64,000 nucleotides of DNA from Leptospiraceae bacterium (lineage in GTDB: Bacteria; Spirochaetota; Leptospiria; Leptospirales; Leptospiraceae). The DNA lies in the NCBI GenBank assembly GCA_024233835.1, contig JACKPC010000001.1, positions 1,550,001 to 1,614,000 on the forward strand. The letters run 5' to 3'. This document shows positions 26,643 through 35,348 of this stretch, one piece after another. Positions within the stretch are counted from its first letter, which is position 1; each line of letters begins with the position of its first letter. The notes beneath the pieces are model-generated. The model saw only the letters and a program-made list of their open reading frames with translations, had not been told where the DNA came from and searched no databases. Made by a program: the position numbers and the translations under genes.

Positions 26643-26843
26643 GTGTTACTGAACGGAAAGTTGTATTCTCTCGAAACCCTCAAAGAAAAAAACTTACTGT
26701 CTCTTCTGAATTCTTTGGAAATTAATCCATCTACCATTGCAATTGAGAAGAATGGAGATATTATACCCAGAGAAGATTGGGAAAAAACCGAGTTAATGGC
26801 AGACGATGAATTAGAATTGATCAAGTTTGTTGGAGGAGGCTGA
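26643..26843 (+). CDS. thiS: ThiS sulfur-carrier protein
   Basis: This 66-aa ubiquitin-fold carrier ends in FVGGG, the C-terminal GG that is thiocarboxylated to give sulfur to the thiazole of thiamine. GTG 26643 is chosen because GGAGG at 26633-26637 lies five bases upstream and the family normally starts just before the LNGK strand. The TTG at 26631 overlaps that ribosome site and is unlikely. The stop overlaps the thiE start (TGATG). No thiazole synthase or ThiF gene is next to it, so these must be elsewhere. I see no TPP riboswitch in the short 5' gap. Confidence 0.88.
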   Translation: MLLNGKLYSLETLKEKNLLSLLNSLEINPSTIAIEKNGDIIPREDWEKTELMADDELELIKFVGGG

Positions 26844-27484
26844 TGTTTTCTGAAATTCCCGGATTATATCCTATTCTTGATTTCTCCTTCTTAAACAGAG
26901 AGGGACTCAAATGGGAAGATGTTTTAAAAACCTGGGAAGCTTATAAAGAGGTAATTCCTTTTATTCAGCTTAGAGCGAAAGACTTAAGCGAGACAGATTA
27001 TGAAAAGACTTATCTTAAAATTAAAGAAAGCACTGCGTTTCCAATTATTATCAATGATTTTTATGAGCTGGCCATTCGCTTAAAGGCTTTTGGCTTTCAT
27101 CTTGGAAAAGAAGAATACGAAGCTTTGAGCCCAAAAGAGAAAGATTCTCTGAAGGAAAATACCTGCCTTCGGGGAACCTCTTCTCATTCTCTAAAGGATT
27201 TAGAAGAATTAGATACTTCCCTCTGGCATTATACCGGCTTCGGACCTATTTTTCCAACCTCGTCTAAAAAGACTTCATATCCGGTACTGGGTACTCAAAT
27301 AATAAAAGAAGCTATAAAGATTAGTCCGATTCCTATTACCTGTATCGGAGGAATTAATGAAATGAATCTTCAGGAGATATTTCAGTATTCATCTCCTTCT
27401 ATGATTACCTGTATAGAAGCTGCCTGTAAAGAAGAAAGTTTTTATCAGCTAATTAAGGTTTTTAAAACTTTTCAGAAAAGATAA
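26843..27484 (+). CDS. thiE: Thiamine-phosphate synthase
   Basis: This 213-aa TIM-barrel protein of the ThiE/TenI family has IQLRAKDLS, FPIIINDFYELA, GFHLGKEE, RGTSSHSLKDLE, GFGPIFPTSSKK and ITCIGGINEMN in the expected order. These form the pyrimidine- and phosphate-binding loops. ThiE joins hydroxymethylpyrimidine diphosphate to the thiazole phosphate. Its coupling to thiS supports a thiamine role; TenI, which lacks synthase activity, is the alternative. The QLRAKD and GPIFPTSSK loops favour ThiE. Confidence 0.85.
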   Translation: MFSEIPGLYPILDFSFLNREGLKWEDVLKTWEAYKEVIPFIQLRAKDLSETDYEKTYLKIKESTAFPIIINDFYELAIRLKAFGFHLGKEEYEALSPKEKDSLKENTCLRGTSSHSLKDLEELDTSLWHYTGFGPIFPTSSKKTSYPVLGTQIIKEAIKISPIPITCIGGINEMNLQEIFQYSSPSMITCIEAACKEESFYQLIKVFKTFQKR

Positions 27485-27538
27485 ATAAATTTCTTGCAGT
27501 CTTCTTAATTAATATATAATACAAATGGGAAGATGGCT

Positions 27539-30079
27539 ATGAAATCTTTATTCATACTTTTATTTTTATTCTTGTCTTCGTTTTTTACTCTAAGGGCTGT
27601 TCCCTCTATTAATTTAATACAGGACTGTGAAACAGATACCTATACCTGTAAGCCGAGAACCTGGTATTATAACCCTGTTTTTTCTGATAATTTTCTTCGG
27701 ATGAAGCTTCCGGATTCGAATTGGAAGCCGGTAAAGTTTCCGATTACAGTGAGAAGCCTGCATAAAGGAAACGAAACTTTTATTGATTATGCTTTTTTTA
27801 CAGAAATAAATGTTACGAAAGAGTTTTTACAAAAAGTTTCTCACCCCACTATACATTTAAGCTACATTGGCTCTGCTTTTTCGATTTATATGAATGGAAA
27901 GCTTATTGCAAAGGAAGGGGAGTTTAAAGATGGGCAAATGACATTTTACAGAGCTTTGCGGCATCATAACTGGCCTATAGACAAGTTGTTATTTATTGAA
28001 GGAAAAAATTTCCTCCTGATACGAATCTCCGGTGATCCAAGGTATTCAGGCACCGGTTTTTATTATAAGGATGGGTATCATATTACCGAACATGCTGTGG
28101 CTGAGTATGAAAGTCGAGATTGGGCCGGAACTATCTTAACGTTTTTATATCTTGCCTTCGGTTTTTATCACCTTTTCTTATTTATTAAACGCAGGCAGGA
28201 AGTATATAACCTAACATATGCTTTGCTTTCTATTGATATATTTATTTACTTTATCTGTCGTATTGGAATTCCTCTTGATTACCGGGGGCTTGACTCTATG
28301 TACATAGAGCGAATGGAGTATTTCTTTCTCTTCTATGCCAATACCCTTATATACATCTTTATTGATCAGTTATTTGAAAGAAGAATAAGTTTATTTAGCA
28401 AGTTCTGTCTTTTTATTTCTTTAATTCTTTCTATGGCTGTACTATTTGCTCCTGCTTATTTTACGGAATATCTATTACTTGCCTGGCAGATTAGTGCTTT
28501 GCTCAGTGTTCCTTATGGTTTTAGCGTTCTTATTCGACATATAAAGTTAAAAAATAAAAATGCGATGGCTCTCCTGATTGGCTTGAGTATGTACATTATT
28601 GTAGTTATTTATGATATAGCCAATTCTATGTTTTTAAATTATTCTATATACTTAGCCAAATATGCGTTCTTTTCGTTTATCGTAGGAATTGCCGTGGTTC
28701 TGGCTAATCGGTTTTTAAACCTGTATGAAACAGTTGAGGATTTGAACGAGAACCTGGAACGTAAAGTGGAGAAGAGAACAAGGGAATTGCAGCATTCGTT
28801 TGAAGAAATAAAAAATTTAAAAGAAAAACAGGATGGAGATTATTTCTTAACCACTTTGCTTTTTAAACCTCTTATGTCTAATGTAAATAAAAAAGCAAAT
28901 TTAAAAATCGAGTTTTTACTGAAACAAAAAAAACAATTTCAATTTAAAGGAAAAGAACATGAAATCGGAGGAGATATTTGTATATCAGATAGTATTTATC
29001 TGGAAGAAAAAGAATATGCAGTGTTTATAAATGGAGATGCAATGGGCAAGTCCATACAGGGAGCAGGAGGAGCTATTGTTTTGGGTGTTGTTTTTAAATC
29101 TATCCTTTCCCGAACCAGACTTCTTAAAGAAATGCAAAAAGTCAGTCCGGAGGAATGGTTAAAATTAGCTTTTATTGAATTACAGAATGTTTTTGAGTCC
29201 TTCGATTGTTCCATGCTGATTTCTATTGTAATGGGACTTGTCGATGTTGAGACAGGAATGATGTATTATATCAATGCAGAACATCCATTTATCTGTTTAT
29301 ATAGGGATGATAAGGCTTCTTTTTTAGATACGGAATTGTCTTTGAGTAAAGTTGGAATTCCGGGATTATATAATCCTATACAGGTTTCCACTTTTACCTT
29401 AAATAAGGATGATGTAATAATAATGGGTTCAGATGGAAGGGATGATCTCAAGATTGAAATGGGTGATGTTCTGGTAATGAATGAAGATGAAACTTTATTT
29501 CTTTCTATGATAGAAAAAGGGCAGGGAAAATTGGAGTTAATTTACAAAGCCTTGCTGGAGGTTGGGGAAATAACTGATGATCTAAGCTTATTGAAGATCT
29601 CCTATTATGGAAGGAGTGAGCAGGTTGTGAATGAAAAAGATAGGAAACTTCTTGAACAGGGAATTGAACTATTACAAAAAGGAAAAGAAGAGGGATTAAA
29701 TATATTAAATAGTATTGAAATGTTGCTTCCTTTACTGACACAGGCCAGTAGAGCTATTGTAAGCTATCTTGAGGATAATAATCGCTACAAGGATGCTGCG
29801 ATAAAATTAGAAGAATATATTAATTTTTATCCCTGGGATGAAAAAGCCATTCTGGAACTTTCGAAAAACTATTTGATTATAAAAGATTATCCGAAAGCAT
29901 TATTTTATGCGAATAAACTTAAACTCCGAAAACCCGATGATAAAGAAGTTCTTTACCATCTTTTGAGTATTTACCTGGAATTAAAAGAAAAAGATAAGTC
30001 TATTAAAACACTTGATAAAATTCTACATTACTACCCGAATGATAAAAAAGCCCAGTTATTAAAAGCAGATATTAAATAA
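27539..30079 (+). CDS. 7TM-DISM receptor with SpoIIE-type phosphatase and TPR
   Basis: This protein of about 846 aa has a signal peptide, then a periplasmic galactose-binding-like 7TMR-DISMED2 domain (to about residue 190). Seven transmembrane segments (about 200-390) and a coiled coil (LNENLERKVEKRTREL) follow. Next comes a PP2C/SpoIIE phosphatase domain at about 465-665, with INGDAMGKSIQGAGGA and IIMGSDGRDDL supplying the metal-binding aspartates, and last a C-terminal region with TPR-like helices. Such proteins sense an outside signal and dephosphorylate a regulator, often an anti-sigma antagonist. ATG 27539 is preferred because GGGAAG lies six bases before it; ATG 27533 touches that site. 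Its stop overlaps the next start (TAATG). Confidence 0.88.
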   Translation: MKSLFILLFLFLSSFFTLRAVPSINLIQDCETDTYTCKPRTWYYNPVFSDNFLRMKLPDSNWKPVKFPITVRSLHKGNETFIDYAFFTEINVTKEFLQKVSHPTIHLSYIGSAFSIYMNGKLIAKEGEFKDGQMTFYRALRHHNWPIDKLLFIEGKNFLLIRISGDPRYSGTGFYYKDGYHITEHAVAEYESRDWAGTILTFLYLAFGFYHLFLFIKRRQEVYNLTYALLSIDIFIYFICRIGIPLDYRGLDSMYIERMEYFFLFYANTLIYIFIDQLFERRISLFSKFCLFISLILSMAVLFAPAYFTEYLLLAWQISALLSVPYGFSVLIRHIKLKNKNAMALLIGLSMYIIVVIYDIANSMFLNYSIYLAKYAFFSFIVGIAVVLANRFLNLYETVEDLNENLERKVEKRTRELQHSFEEIKNLKEKQDGDYFLTTLLFKPLMSNVNKKANLKIEFLLKQKKQFQFKGKEHEIGGDICISDSIYLEEKEYAVFINGDAMGKSIQGAGGAIVLGVVFKSILSRTRLLKEMQKVSPEEWLKLAFIELQNVFESFDCSMLISIVMGLVDVETGMMYYINAEHPFICLYRDDKASFLDTELSLSKVGIPGLYNPIQVSTFTLNKDDVIIMGSDGRDDLKIEMGDVLVMNEDETLFLSMIEKGQGKLELIYKALLEVGEITDDLSLLKISYYGRSEQVVNEKDRKLLEQGIELLQKGKEEGLNILNSIEMLLPLLTQASRAIVSYLEDNNRYKDAAIKLEEYINFYPWDEKAILELSKNYLIIKDYPKALFYANKLKLRKPDDKEVLYHLLSIYLELKEKDKSIKTLDKILHYYPNDKKAQLLKADIK

Positions 30080-31482
30080 TGAGAGTTTTTCTTTTTGCAA
30101 TTATACTTTTTCTTTATACTTCCGCTTCGGCACAGGATTATTATAACATTAAAGGTCTATTTGGTGAGAAAGCTCCGGGTATGGGCGGTGCTTTTACCGC
30201 TATTTCTGATGATGTGTCAGGCATGTACTATAATCCTGCCGGCCTTTCTTTCAGTGATAAAAACTATATTTCTATAAATGCCAGTAGTTATAAGATGCAA
30301 AATGTCTATCTTAAAGATATGTTCGGTCCTCAACAGGACTATGATAGGGCTTCTAAAAATTATTTACCAAATTTTATTGGAATTGTAAAAGCTTACGGGA
30401 ATTGGAACTTCGGTTTTTCTGTTATTAATTCTGTTTCCGAGAATTTTGATCAAGCTGACCAGATAAACCTTCCTTTATTCGAGAGGGAAATAACAAGAAT
30501 CAATGCAACTTTGCGGGAAGAGAATTTTGAAATTTTTGGAGGTCCGAGCTTATCCTATAAATTCTCGAATAGATTTTCTCTGGGATTCAGTTTTCACTAT
30601 TTATATTCAAGTTCTTCAAACTTTCTGCATATACAGCAGGAATATGAAACGGGAAGCATTTCGCACGTTACTCAACAGGAGAAGAAAAAAGCCTATGCAT
30701 TTACTCCTATAGTAGGTTTTCAATATATGCTAATAGACAAGTTGTCTCTAGGTTTATCTTTGAGGCATCAAAAGTATACTACCGGTAATTATAGTAGTCG
30801 TAATAGTGTTAATACTTCTATAGGTATGGATAATATACTGATAATATCTGAAGGGAATAAAAACTTTACTACAAGTGCAATAAATCAATTTGTGATTTTA
30901 TCTTCTCCGGAAATTTATGAACTTCCAAATTTAACTACTATTCGTTCGGGACTTGCTTATTTCTTTAGTACGAGGTTTCTTTTGTCTTTTGATTTGATTT
31001 ATACAAGTTCTTTTAAGAAAAATATATTCAGATATGATTATTCTGCCGGTTTCTACAGTATTTCTAATACAAATAAAAATGAACTTTATCGAGAAAGCAC
31101 TTTGAACTATGCTTTGGGTACTGAAATTTTCTTATCTGAATTTATTGCTTTTAGAGCCGGCTTTTATACGAATAATTCAAATAATACCAAATTTAGCTGG
31201 ATACAGGGGGCCTTGAAGATGATCTATGAAGATACAGCCGGTCTCGATGGAATGCATGTAGATAGTAATATTTTTATTAAAGGGCCTGGTTTAAGGGATG
31301 AATATGTAAATTTAAAAGGGTATACTTTCGGTCTTGGTTTTTATACGGGAGGAAACTCAATATCTATCAGTTATGTAAGAGAAGTCGGTAGGGGCATTTC
31401 AGCCATTCCTGTGGGAAAGCTTCCCCAGATAGTAGTTGTTAATTATAATTCGTTTTATTTAACCGCTACGAGTAGTTATTAA
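30079..31482 (+). CDS. OmpP1/FadL-like outer-membrane beta-barrel
   Basis: This 467-aa protein has a signal peptide ending ASAQD and the N-terminal signature APGMGGAFTAISDDVSGMYYNPAGLSF typical of the OmpP1/FadL/TodX and UPF0164 families. The rest alternates polar and aromatic residues as amphipathic strands and ends in an aromatic residue (TATSSY). FadL-type channels take up hydrophobic substrates; the substrate here is unknown. The start overlaps the stop of the phosphatase gene by one base, and a lipoprotein gene follows 17 bases downstream. Confidence 0.85.
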   Translation: MRVFLFAIILFLYTSASAQDYYNIKGLFGEKAPGMGGAFTAISDDVSGMYYNPAGLSFSDKNYISINASSYKMQNVYLKDMFGPQQDYDRASKNYLPNFIGIVKAYGNWNFGFSVINSVSENFDQADQINLPLFEREITRINATLREENFEIFGGPSLSYKFSNRFSLGFSFHYLYSSSSNFLHIQQEYETGSISHVTQQEKKKAYAFTPIVGFQYMLIDKLSLGLSLRHQKYTTGNYSSRNSVNTSIGMDNILIISEGNKNFTTSAINQFVILSSPEIYELPNLTTIRSGLAYFFSTRFLLSFDLIYTSSFKKNIFRYDYSAGFYSISNTNKNELYRESTLNYALGTEIFLSEFIAFRAGFYTNNSNNTKFSWIQGALKMIYEDTAGLDGMHVDSNIFIKGPGLRDEYVNLKGYTFGLGFYTGGNSISISYVREVGRGISAIPVGKLPQIVVVNYNSFYLTATSSY

Positions 31483-31499
31483 TTATAAAAGGAGTATAT

Positions 31500-32057
31500 A
31501 TGTATTATTTAATATTTGTTTCTTTTTTTGTGCTTTTTTCCTGTACCGGAAAGGACCTAAAAGTATATAAACCGGAAGAGATAAGTTTACAAGCAGATAA
31601 AGTTTTTATAACGGGAAGAAGCTTAAAAAAAGAAGAATCTTCCAAGCATAAAAAAGAAATTGATGAACTTTTAAACAAAGTGCTTCAGGGGGTATTCAAT
31701 AAAAATCTAAATATACTCTTGGAACTCAGCCATCCGAAGAAAGGAATCTATGTAGATTTAAAAGCTCATTGGGATAGGAAACGTCTTGAAACCGAATTGA
31801 GTTCTAAAGATTCCTACTTTGAAACCTATTTTTTTAATCGTGAAAAATTAGTAGCAGTCAAACAGACTGAGGATGTACGGACGGTTAGAGAGCTTCTTTT
31901 ATATTCCGGTGGACTTATCATTCATTACTATTTTGATGGAGACGAAGCCTGTGAACTGAAGTTGGAATTTAAGGATAATAAAACACTGGCTTATGAATTA
32001 AACAATCCCTATTTTATAAGAGTAGATGGAAAATGGTATATATATAGAATGTTTTAA
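31500..32057 (+). CDS. Lipoprotein of unknown function
   Basis: This 185-aa protein has signal peptide YYLIFVSFFVLFSC with a lipobox-like LFSC, and an AGGAG site before ATG 31500. The mature part begins TGKDLKVYKPEE and contains HPKKGIYVDLKAHWDRKRLE, then an alpha/beta segment ending PYFIRVDGKWYIYRMF. That resembles small stress-type (NTF2-like) domains with a terminal GKWYI strand, a resemblance I hold only weakly. It lies between the FadL-like barrel and fetA. Confidence 0.65.
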   Translation: MYYLIFVSFFVLFSCTGKDLKVYKPEEISLQADKVFITGRSLKKEESSKHKKEIDELLNKVLQGVFNKNLNILLELSHPKKGIYVDLKAHWDRKRLETELSSKDSYFETYFFNREKLVAVKQTEDVRTVRELLLYSGGLIIHYYFDGDEACELKLEFKDNKTLAYELNNPYFIRVDGKWYIYRMF

Positions 32058-32064
32058 AAGTCTT

Positions 32065-32685
32065 ATGGAAGCAGAAATATCCATTCGGGAGTTATCTTTA
32101 CATTTTCAAAAAAGAGAAATTTTTCATAATTTAAGTTTTGAAGTTTATAAAAGTGAAAAAATACTTTTAACAGCCAAATCTGGTGGTGGAAAATCGAGCC
32201 TGTTTAAAATATTATTGGGTTTTGAAAAAGCTTCCTCCGGTACTGTGTATATTCAGGGAATAGAATTAAAGGAATCTAATATAATGCAAATTCGAAGCCT
32301 GATTTCATTTATTCCTCAGGAACCCCCACTTATAGATAAGACGGTCAATGAGTTTTATGAAGAAGTATTTAATTATAAAGCTAATAAGCTGATTTCTTGT
32401 GATGAAAATCTGAAAAAGAGCATGGCTATGAAACTATTTGGAGAACGAAATATCTTTTCTGAGAATCTCTCCAAACTTTCTGTAGGAGAACGAAAACGTG
32501 TTGTTTTGATACTGGCTTTTTTGTTAAAAAGAGAAATTCTCTTTTTAGATGAATTAAGTGCCGGTTTGGATAAAAAGGTCAGAGAAGTAGTGGAAGATCT
32601 ACTAAATCAATATGAAGGTTGTATTTTGTTTTCAAGTCATGATAAATCTCCTAAAACCATGAATTGGAAGGAACTAAGCTGGTGA
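32065..32685 (+). CDS. fetA: FetA-like iron-export ABC ATPase
   Basis: This ABC ATPase of about 206 aa has Walker A AKSGGGKSS, a Q-loop FIPQEPPLI, signature LSVGERKR, Walker B ILFLDE and an H-loop SSHD. ATG 32065 is preferred over the upstream 32026 start because it gives the usual MEAEISIRELSLHF beginning and avoids a 32-base overlap with the lipoprotein. The next gene is a FetB-type permease, overlapping by four bases, so the pair forms a FetAB exporter, known in E. coli to export iron and protect from peroxide. The subunit is short but complete. Confidence 0.87.
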   Translation: MEAEISIRELSLHFQKREIFHNLSFEVYKSEKILLTAKSGGGKSSLFKILLGFEKASSGTVYIQGIELKESNIMQIRSLISFIPQEPPLIDKTVNEFYEEVFNYKANKLISCDENLKKSMAMKLFGERNIFSENLSKLSVGERKRVVLILAFLLKREILFLDELSAGLDKKVREVVEDLLNQYEGCILFSSHDKSPKTMNWKELSW

Positions 32686-33476
32686 AAACAGCTTTCGATT
32701 TTCCTGTTCTAAATTTTCTGTATTTTTTTATTTTTCTTATTCCGCTCTTTATCTTGTTGTATACTTTGCGAATTAAAAAGTGGAAAGCATCCCTTTTGGC
32801 TATTGTTCGTATGGCTATTCAACTTAGCTTTGCCGGATTCTATCTGACAGTTTTATTTCAATATGATAATTACATTCTGAATCTGTTATATTTTCTTTTT
32901 ATGGTATTAGTATCTTCTCATTCTATTAGTTCTAATGCAAATCTACGATTCCTAAAGAGTTTTCCCCTGGTTTATCTTGCCAATCTTATTCCCCAGGTAA
33001 TCATGATTAGCTTTATGCATTTTTTTGTTCTGGAGCTTACAAAAATTTGGGAAGCAAGGTATTTTATTCCCCTCGGAGGAATGCTCTTAGGAAATAGTCT
33101 GAATGCCAGCATTGTTGCTTTACGTACTTTTTTTCAGCTTTTAGAAAAGAATATGCCTCTGTACCAATACAAATTATCCCTGGGAGCCAGTAAGAATCAG
33201 GCTCTGCATGATACATTTAGAGAAAGCATATCCACAGCCATTGCTCCTATCACGGGAAGTATGGCCAGTATGGGTCTTGTGTCTCTACCCGGAATGATGA
33301 CAGGTCAAATATTGGGAGGTTCAAGTCCTCTGATTGCTATTAAATACCAGGTGATGATAGTTCTTGCTATTTTCTGTACGATTTTATATTCGACCCTTTT
33401 TTCTCTTTTTTTGTTTATTACCTTTGCATTTGATCCGTATTTTATGCCAAGAAAAGAATTTTTTAAAGAGGAATAA
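32682..33476 (+). CDS. fetB: FetB-like iron-export permease (UPF0014)
   Basis: This permease of about 264 aa has six to seven hydrophobic segments. UPF0014/FetB landmarks are RMAIQLSFAGFYL, GGMLLGNSLNASIVALRTFFQLLE, LSLGASKNQALHDTFRESI and MGLVSLPGMMTGQILGGSSP. GTG 32682 overlaps the fetA stop as GTGA and has AAGGA about nine bases upstream; TTG 32664 is the alternative. It works with FetA to expel iron (or a related metal). It is the last gene of the plus-strand operon from 27539 and faces the M48 protease gene. Confidence 0.9.
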   Translation: MKTAFDFPVLNFLYFFIFLIPLFILLYTLRIKKWKASLLAIVRMAIQLSFAGFYLTVLFQYDNYILNLLYFLFMVLVSSHSISSNANLRFLKSFPLVYLANLIPQVIMISFMHFFVLELTKIWEARYFIPLGGMLLGNSLNASIVALRTFFQLLEKNMPLYQYKLSLGASKNQALHDTFRESISTAIAPITGSMASMGLVSLPGMMTGQILGGSSPLIAIKYQVMIVLAIFCTILYSTLFSLFLFITFAFDPYFMPRKEFFKEE

Positions 33477-33530
33477 ACGGAAGGCTGGATTTAGCTTTTC
33501 AAGATTAATTAATAGAATATTAAACATATC

Positions 33531-35312
33531 TTATACTCCAAAAACGAGTTTGATTTCTTTTTCATATTCTTCTAAAGCATTCATATCTTCTGAAATGGTA
33601 CGAATGGTTTTAAATTCGACTTCTTCGATTTTTCCATCAATTTTCATGGCTTCGATCAGGTGTTTGATAATCGATGTTTTTTTTGCAGAAGGTGCCGTTT
33701 TGAATTTTTCCAATAAACCTTCCATTTCCCTTAAAAATAGTTCTGTATCATTTTTTTCTAATAGATCGGATATTCTATCCAGGAAGTATTTATTGTGCCC
33801 GAACTTTCTGCAGGAGGAATTTAAGAATTCACTCTCTTCTTTAGAAAAATCATCATCCGCAAAAGAAACAAATAAAGCACCGATTACCATCACAAGGTAG
33901 TATTCTCCTTCTTCCTTTTCATTTCCTTTAGAATTGAGAAGTCTCTCTTTGTTTAAAGCGTCTAAGGGAATTAACTTTGAAAGATTCTGGTTTATGGTAT
34001 TTTTTTTATATTTTGCTTTTATATTTGTATCCGTAAAAAACATCCGCGTGTTATAAAAATATTCCAGGGCTTTGGCACGAAATACTTCTAAGGGATGAGT
34101 TCTCAAAACATCTGAAATTTCAAAATAGGAGCCGGTTTCCAATAAGTTGTTTGCCTGGTTCAAATAGTCATCAATTACATAAGAACCAAATTTATCTACA
34201 TTTCCGGCTGATAGTTTCATAATGGCCTGTACACTGGCCTGAAAGTTTTTACTGGCAAATAACCCCAGTCTATCCGCATTTAGCTCCTGGATCTGGCTGA
34301 TTAACATTGAAAACTTTAAAAGTTCAAAGCCTTCTTCTGATTGAATAATTCGTATTTCGTCTTCGCTGCGTTCACTTTCATATTGAGGATTAAACATGCG
34401 TAAAATGTAATTGTGTAAGAAACTCTGATTATGATTGAATACATAGTGTCCGAACTCATGACCGATAATAGTCTTGATTTCATCTTCATCATCTACCAGG
34501 TTTAAAATATTATCGGCAAAGCCTAAAATAATCTCTTTCTTATCTGAGATAATAAAGGCATTTTCTCCCATGCCTTCTTTGGTTTTAAAAACTTTTATAT
34601 TGGCTTCTATTTCAAATAGATTTTTTACTTCTTCGATAATCGAAAAAAGTTTTTCATGGTTTTTTGCATTTAACTCTACCGAGGTTTTCAAGAAATGTTT
34701 TAGGGCTGAAGTATAGCCACTCTCTCCGTATTTACTCTGAGAGTTTTGTTTCAATTTATCTGCCAGTGGAAGTTTTTCCAACTCTGTTTTTAGTTTGTCC
34801 TCTTCTATAAGTTTTAGCTCCTGAAGTTTTTTACTACAGTCAGTACGGGAAAAGTTTTTAACTTTAGGGGGTTTTATATTCAGAGGAGAACTGATTTTTA
34901 TTTCAACATTCAATTTCTCTTCTGTTTTTATGGCCGCGGATGTAGCTATGTCACCCGGAGAACTTTCTCTTCCCGAAGAAAGCTCTTCTCTCGTGTACTG
35001 TTTGGGATTTTCTTGTGGAGTAATTTTTTCAAATCGATAGGGAAAAAGTTCTCTGAATTTTTTATAAGCAAACTCTTTACCTTTAAGCATCGCAGAATCC
35101 GGGTCACTTCCCATTACCCGGGTATATAAGCGCAGCATGGAATAGCCAATACCGGAAAGGATAAGGAGAGTCAAAAACAATAGAGTGAAACCGGAAGCCT
35201 GTTTGCCTTTTTGTATTTCATCAATAGCAACACTGAAGAGGAGGAAGCTAAAGATTGCTATAACAACAGAAACCGCAATAAAAATGTATTTGAATAACTT
35301 TTTTAAAAACAT
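33531..35312 (-). CDS. Membrane M48 metalloprotease with TerB-like tail
   Basis: This 593-aa protein has two N-terminal transmembrane segments, then a linker and an M48 (HtpX/Ste24-type) peptidase domain. Zinc ligands HEFGH are at residues 285-289 and the third ligand Glu is in QELNADRLGLFA. The last 130 residues (VMVIGALFVSFADDDFSKEE, then HLIEAMKIDGKIEEVEF) match a TerB-like helical domain with its acidic metal-binding turns. M48 proteases degrade or clip membrane proteins. The tail may sense or bind a metal or membrane; this is inference. It is transcribed toward fetB and upstream of it lies hsdR. Confidence 0.87.
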   Translation of the reverse strand: MFLKKLFKYIFIAVSVVIAIFSFLLFSVAIDEIQKGKQASGFTLLFLTLLILSGIGYSMLRLYTRVMGSDPDSAMLKGKEFAYKKFRELFPYRFEKITPQENPKQYTREELSSGRESSPGDIATSAAIKTEEKLNVEIKISSPLNIKPPKVKNFSRTDCSKKLQELKLIEEDKLKTELEKLPLADKLKQNSQSKYGESGYTSALKHFLKTSVELNAKNHEKLFSIIEEVKNLFEIEANIKVFKTKEGMGENAFIISDKKEIILGFADNILNLVDDEDEIKTIIGHEFGHYVFNHNQSFLHNYILRMFNPQYESERSEDEIRIIQSEEGFELLKFSMLISQIQELNADRLGLFASKNFQASVQAIMKLSAGNVDKFGSYVIDDYLNQANNLLETGSYFEISDVLRTHPLEVFRAKALEYFYNTRMFFTDTNIKAKYKKNTINQNLSKLIPLDALNKERLLNSKGNEKEEGEYYLVMVIGALFVSFADDDFSKEESEFLNSSCRKFGHNKYFLDRISDLLEKNDTELFLREMEGLLEKFKTAPSAKKTSIIKHLIEAMKIDGKIEEVEFKTIRTISEDMNALEEYEKEIKLVFGV

Positions 35313-35348
35313 ATAGAACTCCTTTTTTAGATTATAAAATCAATATAA

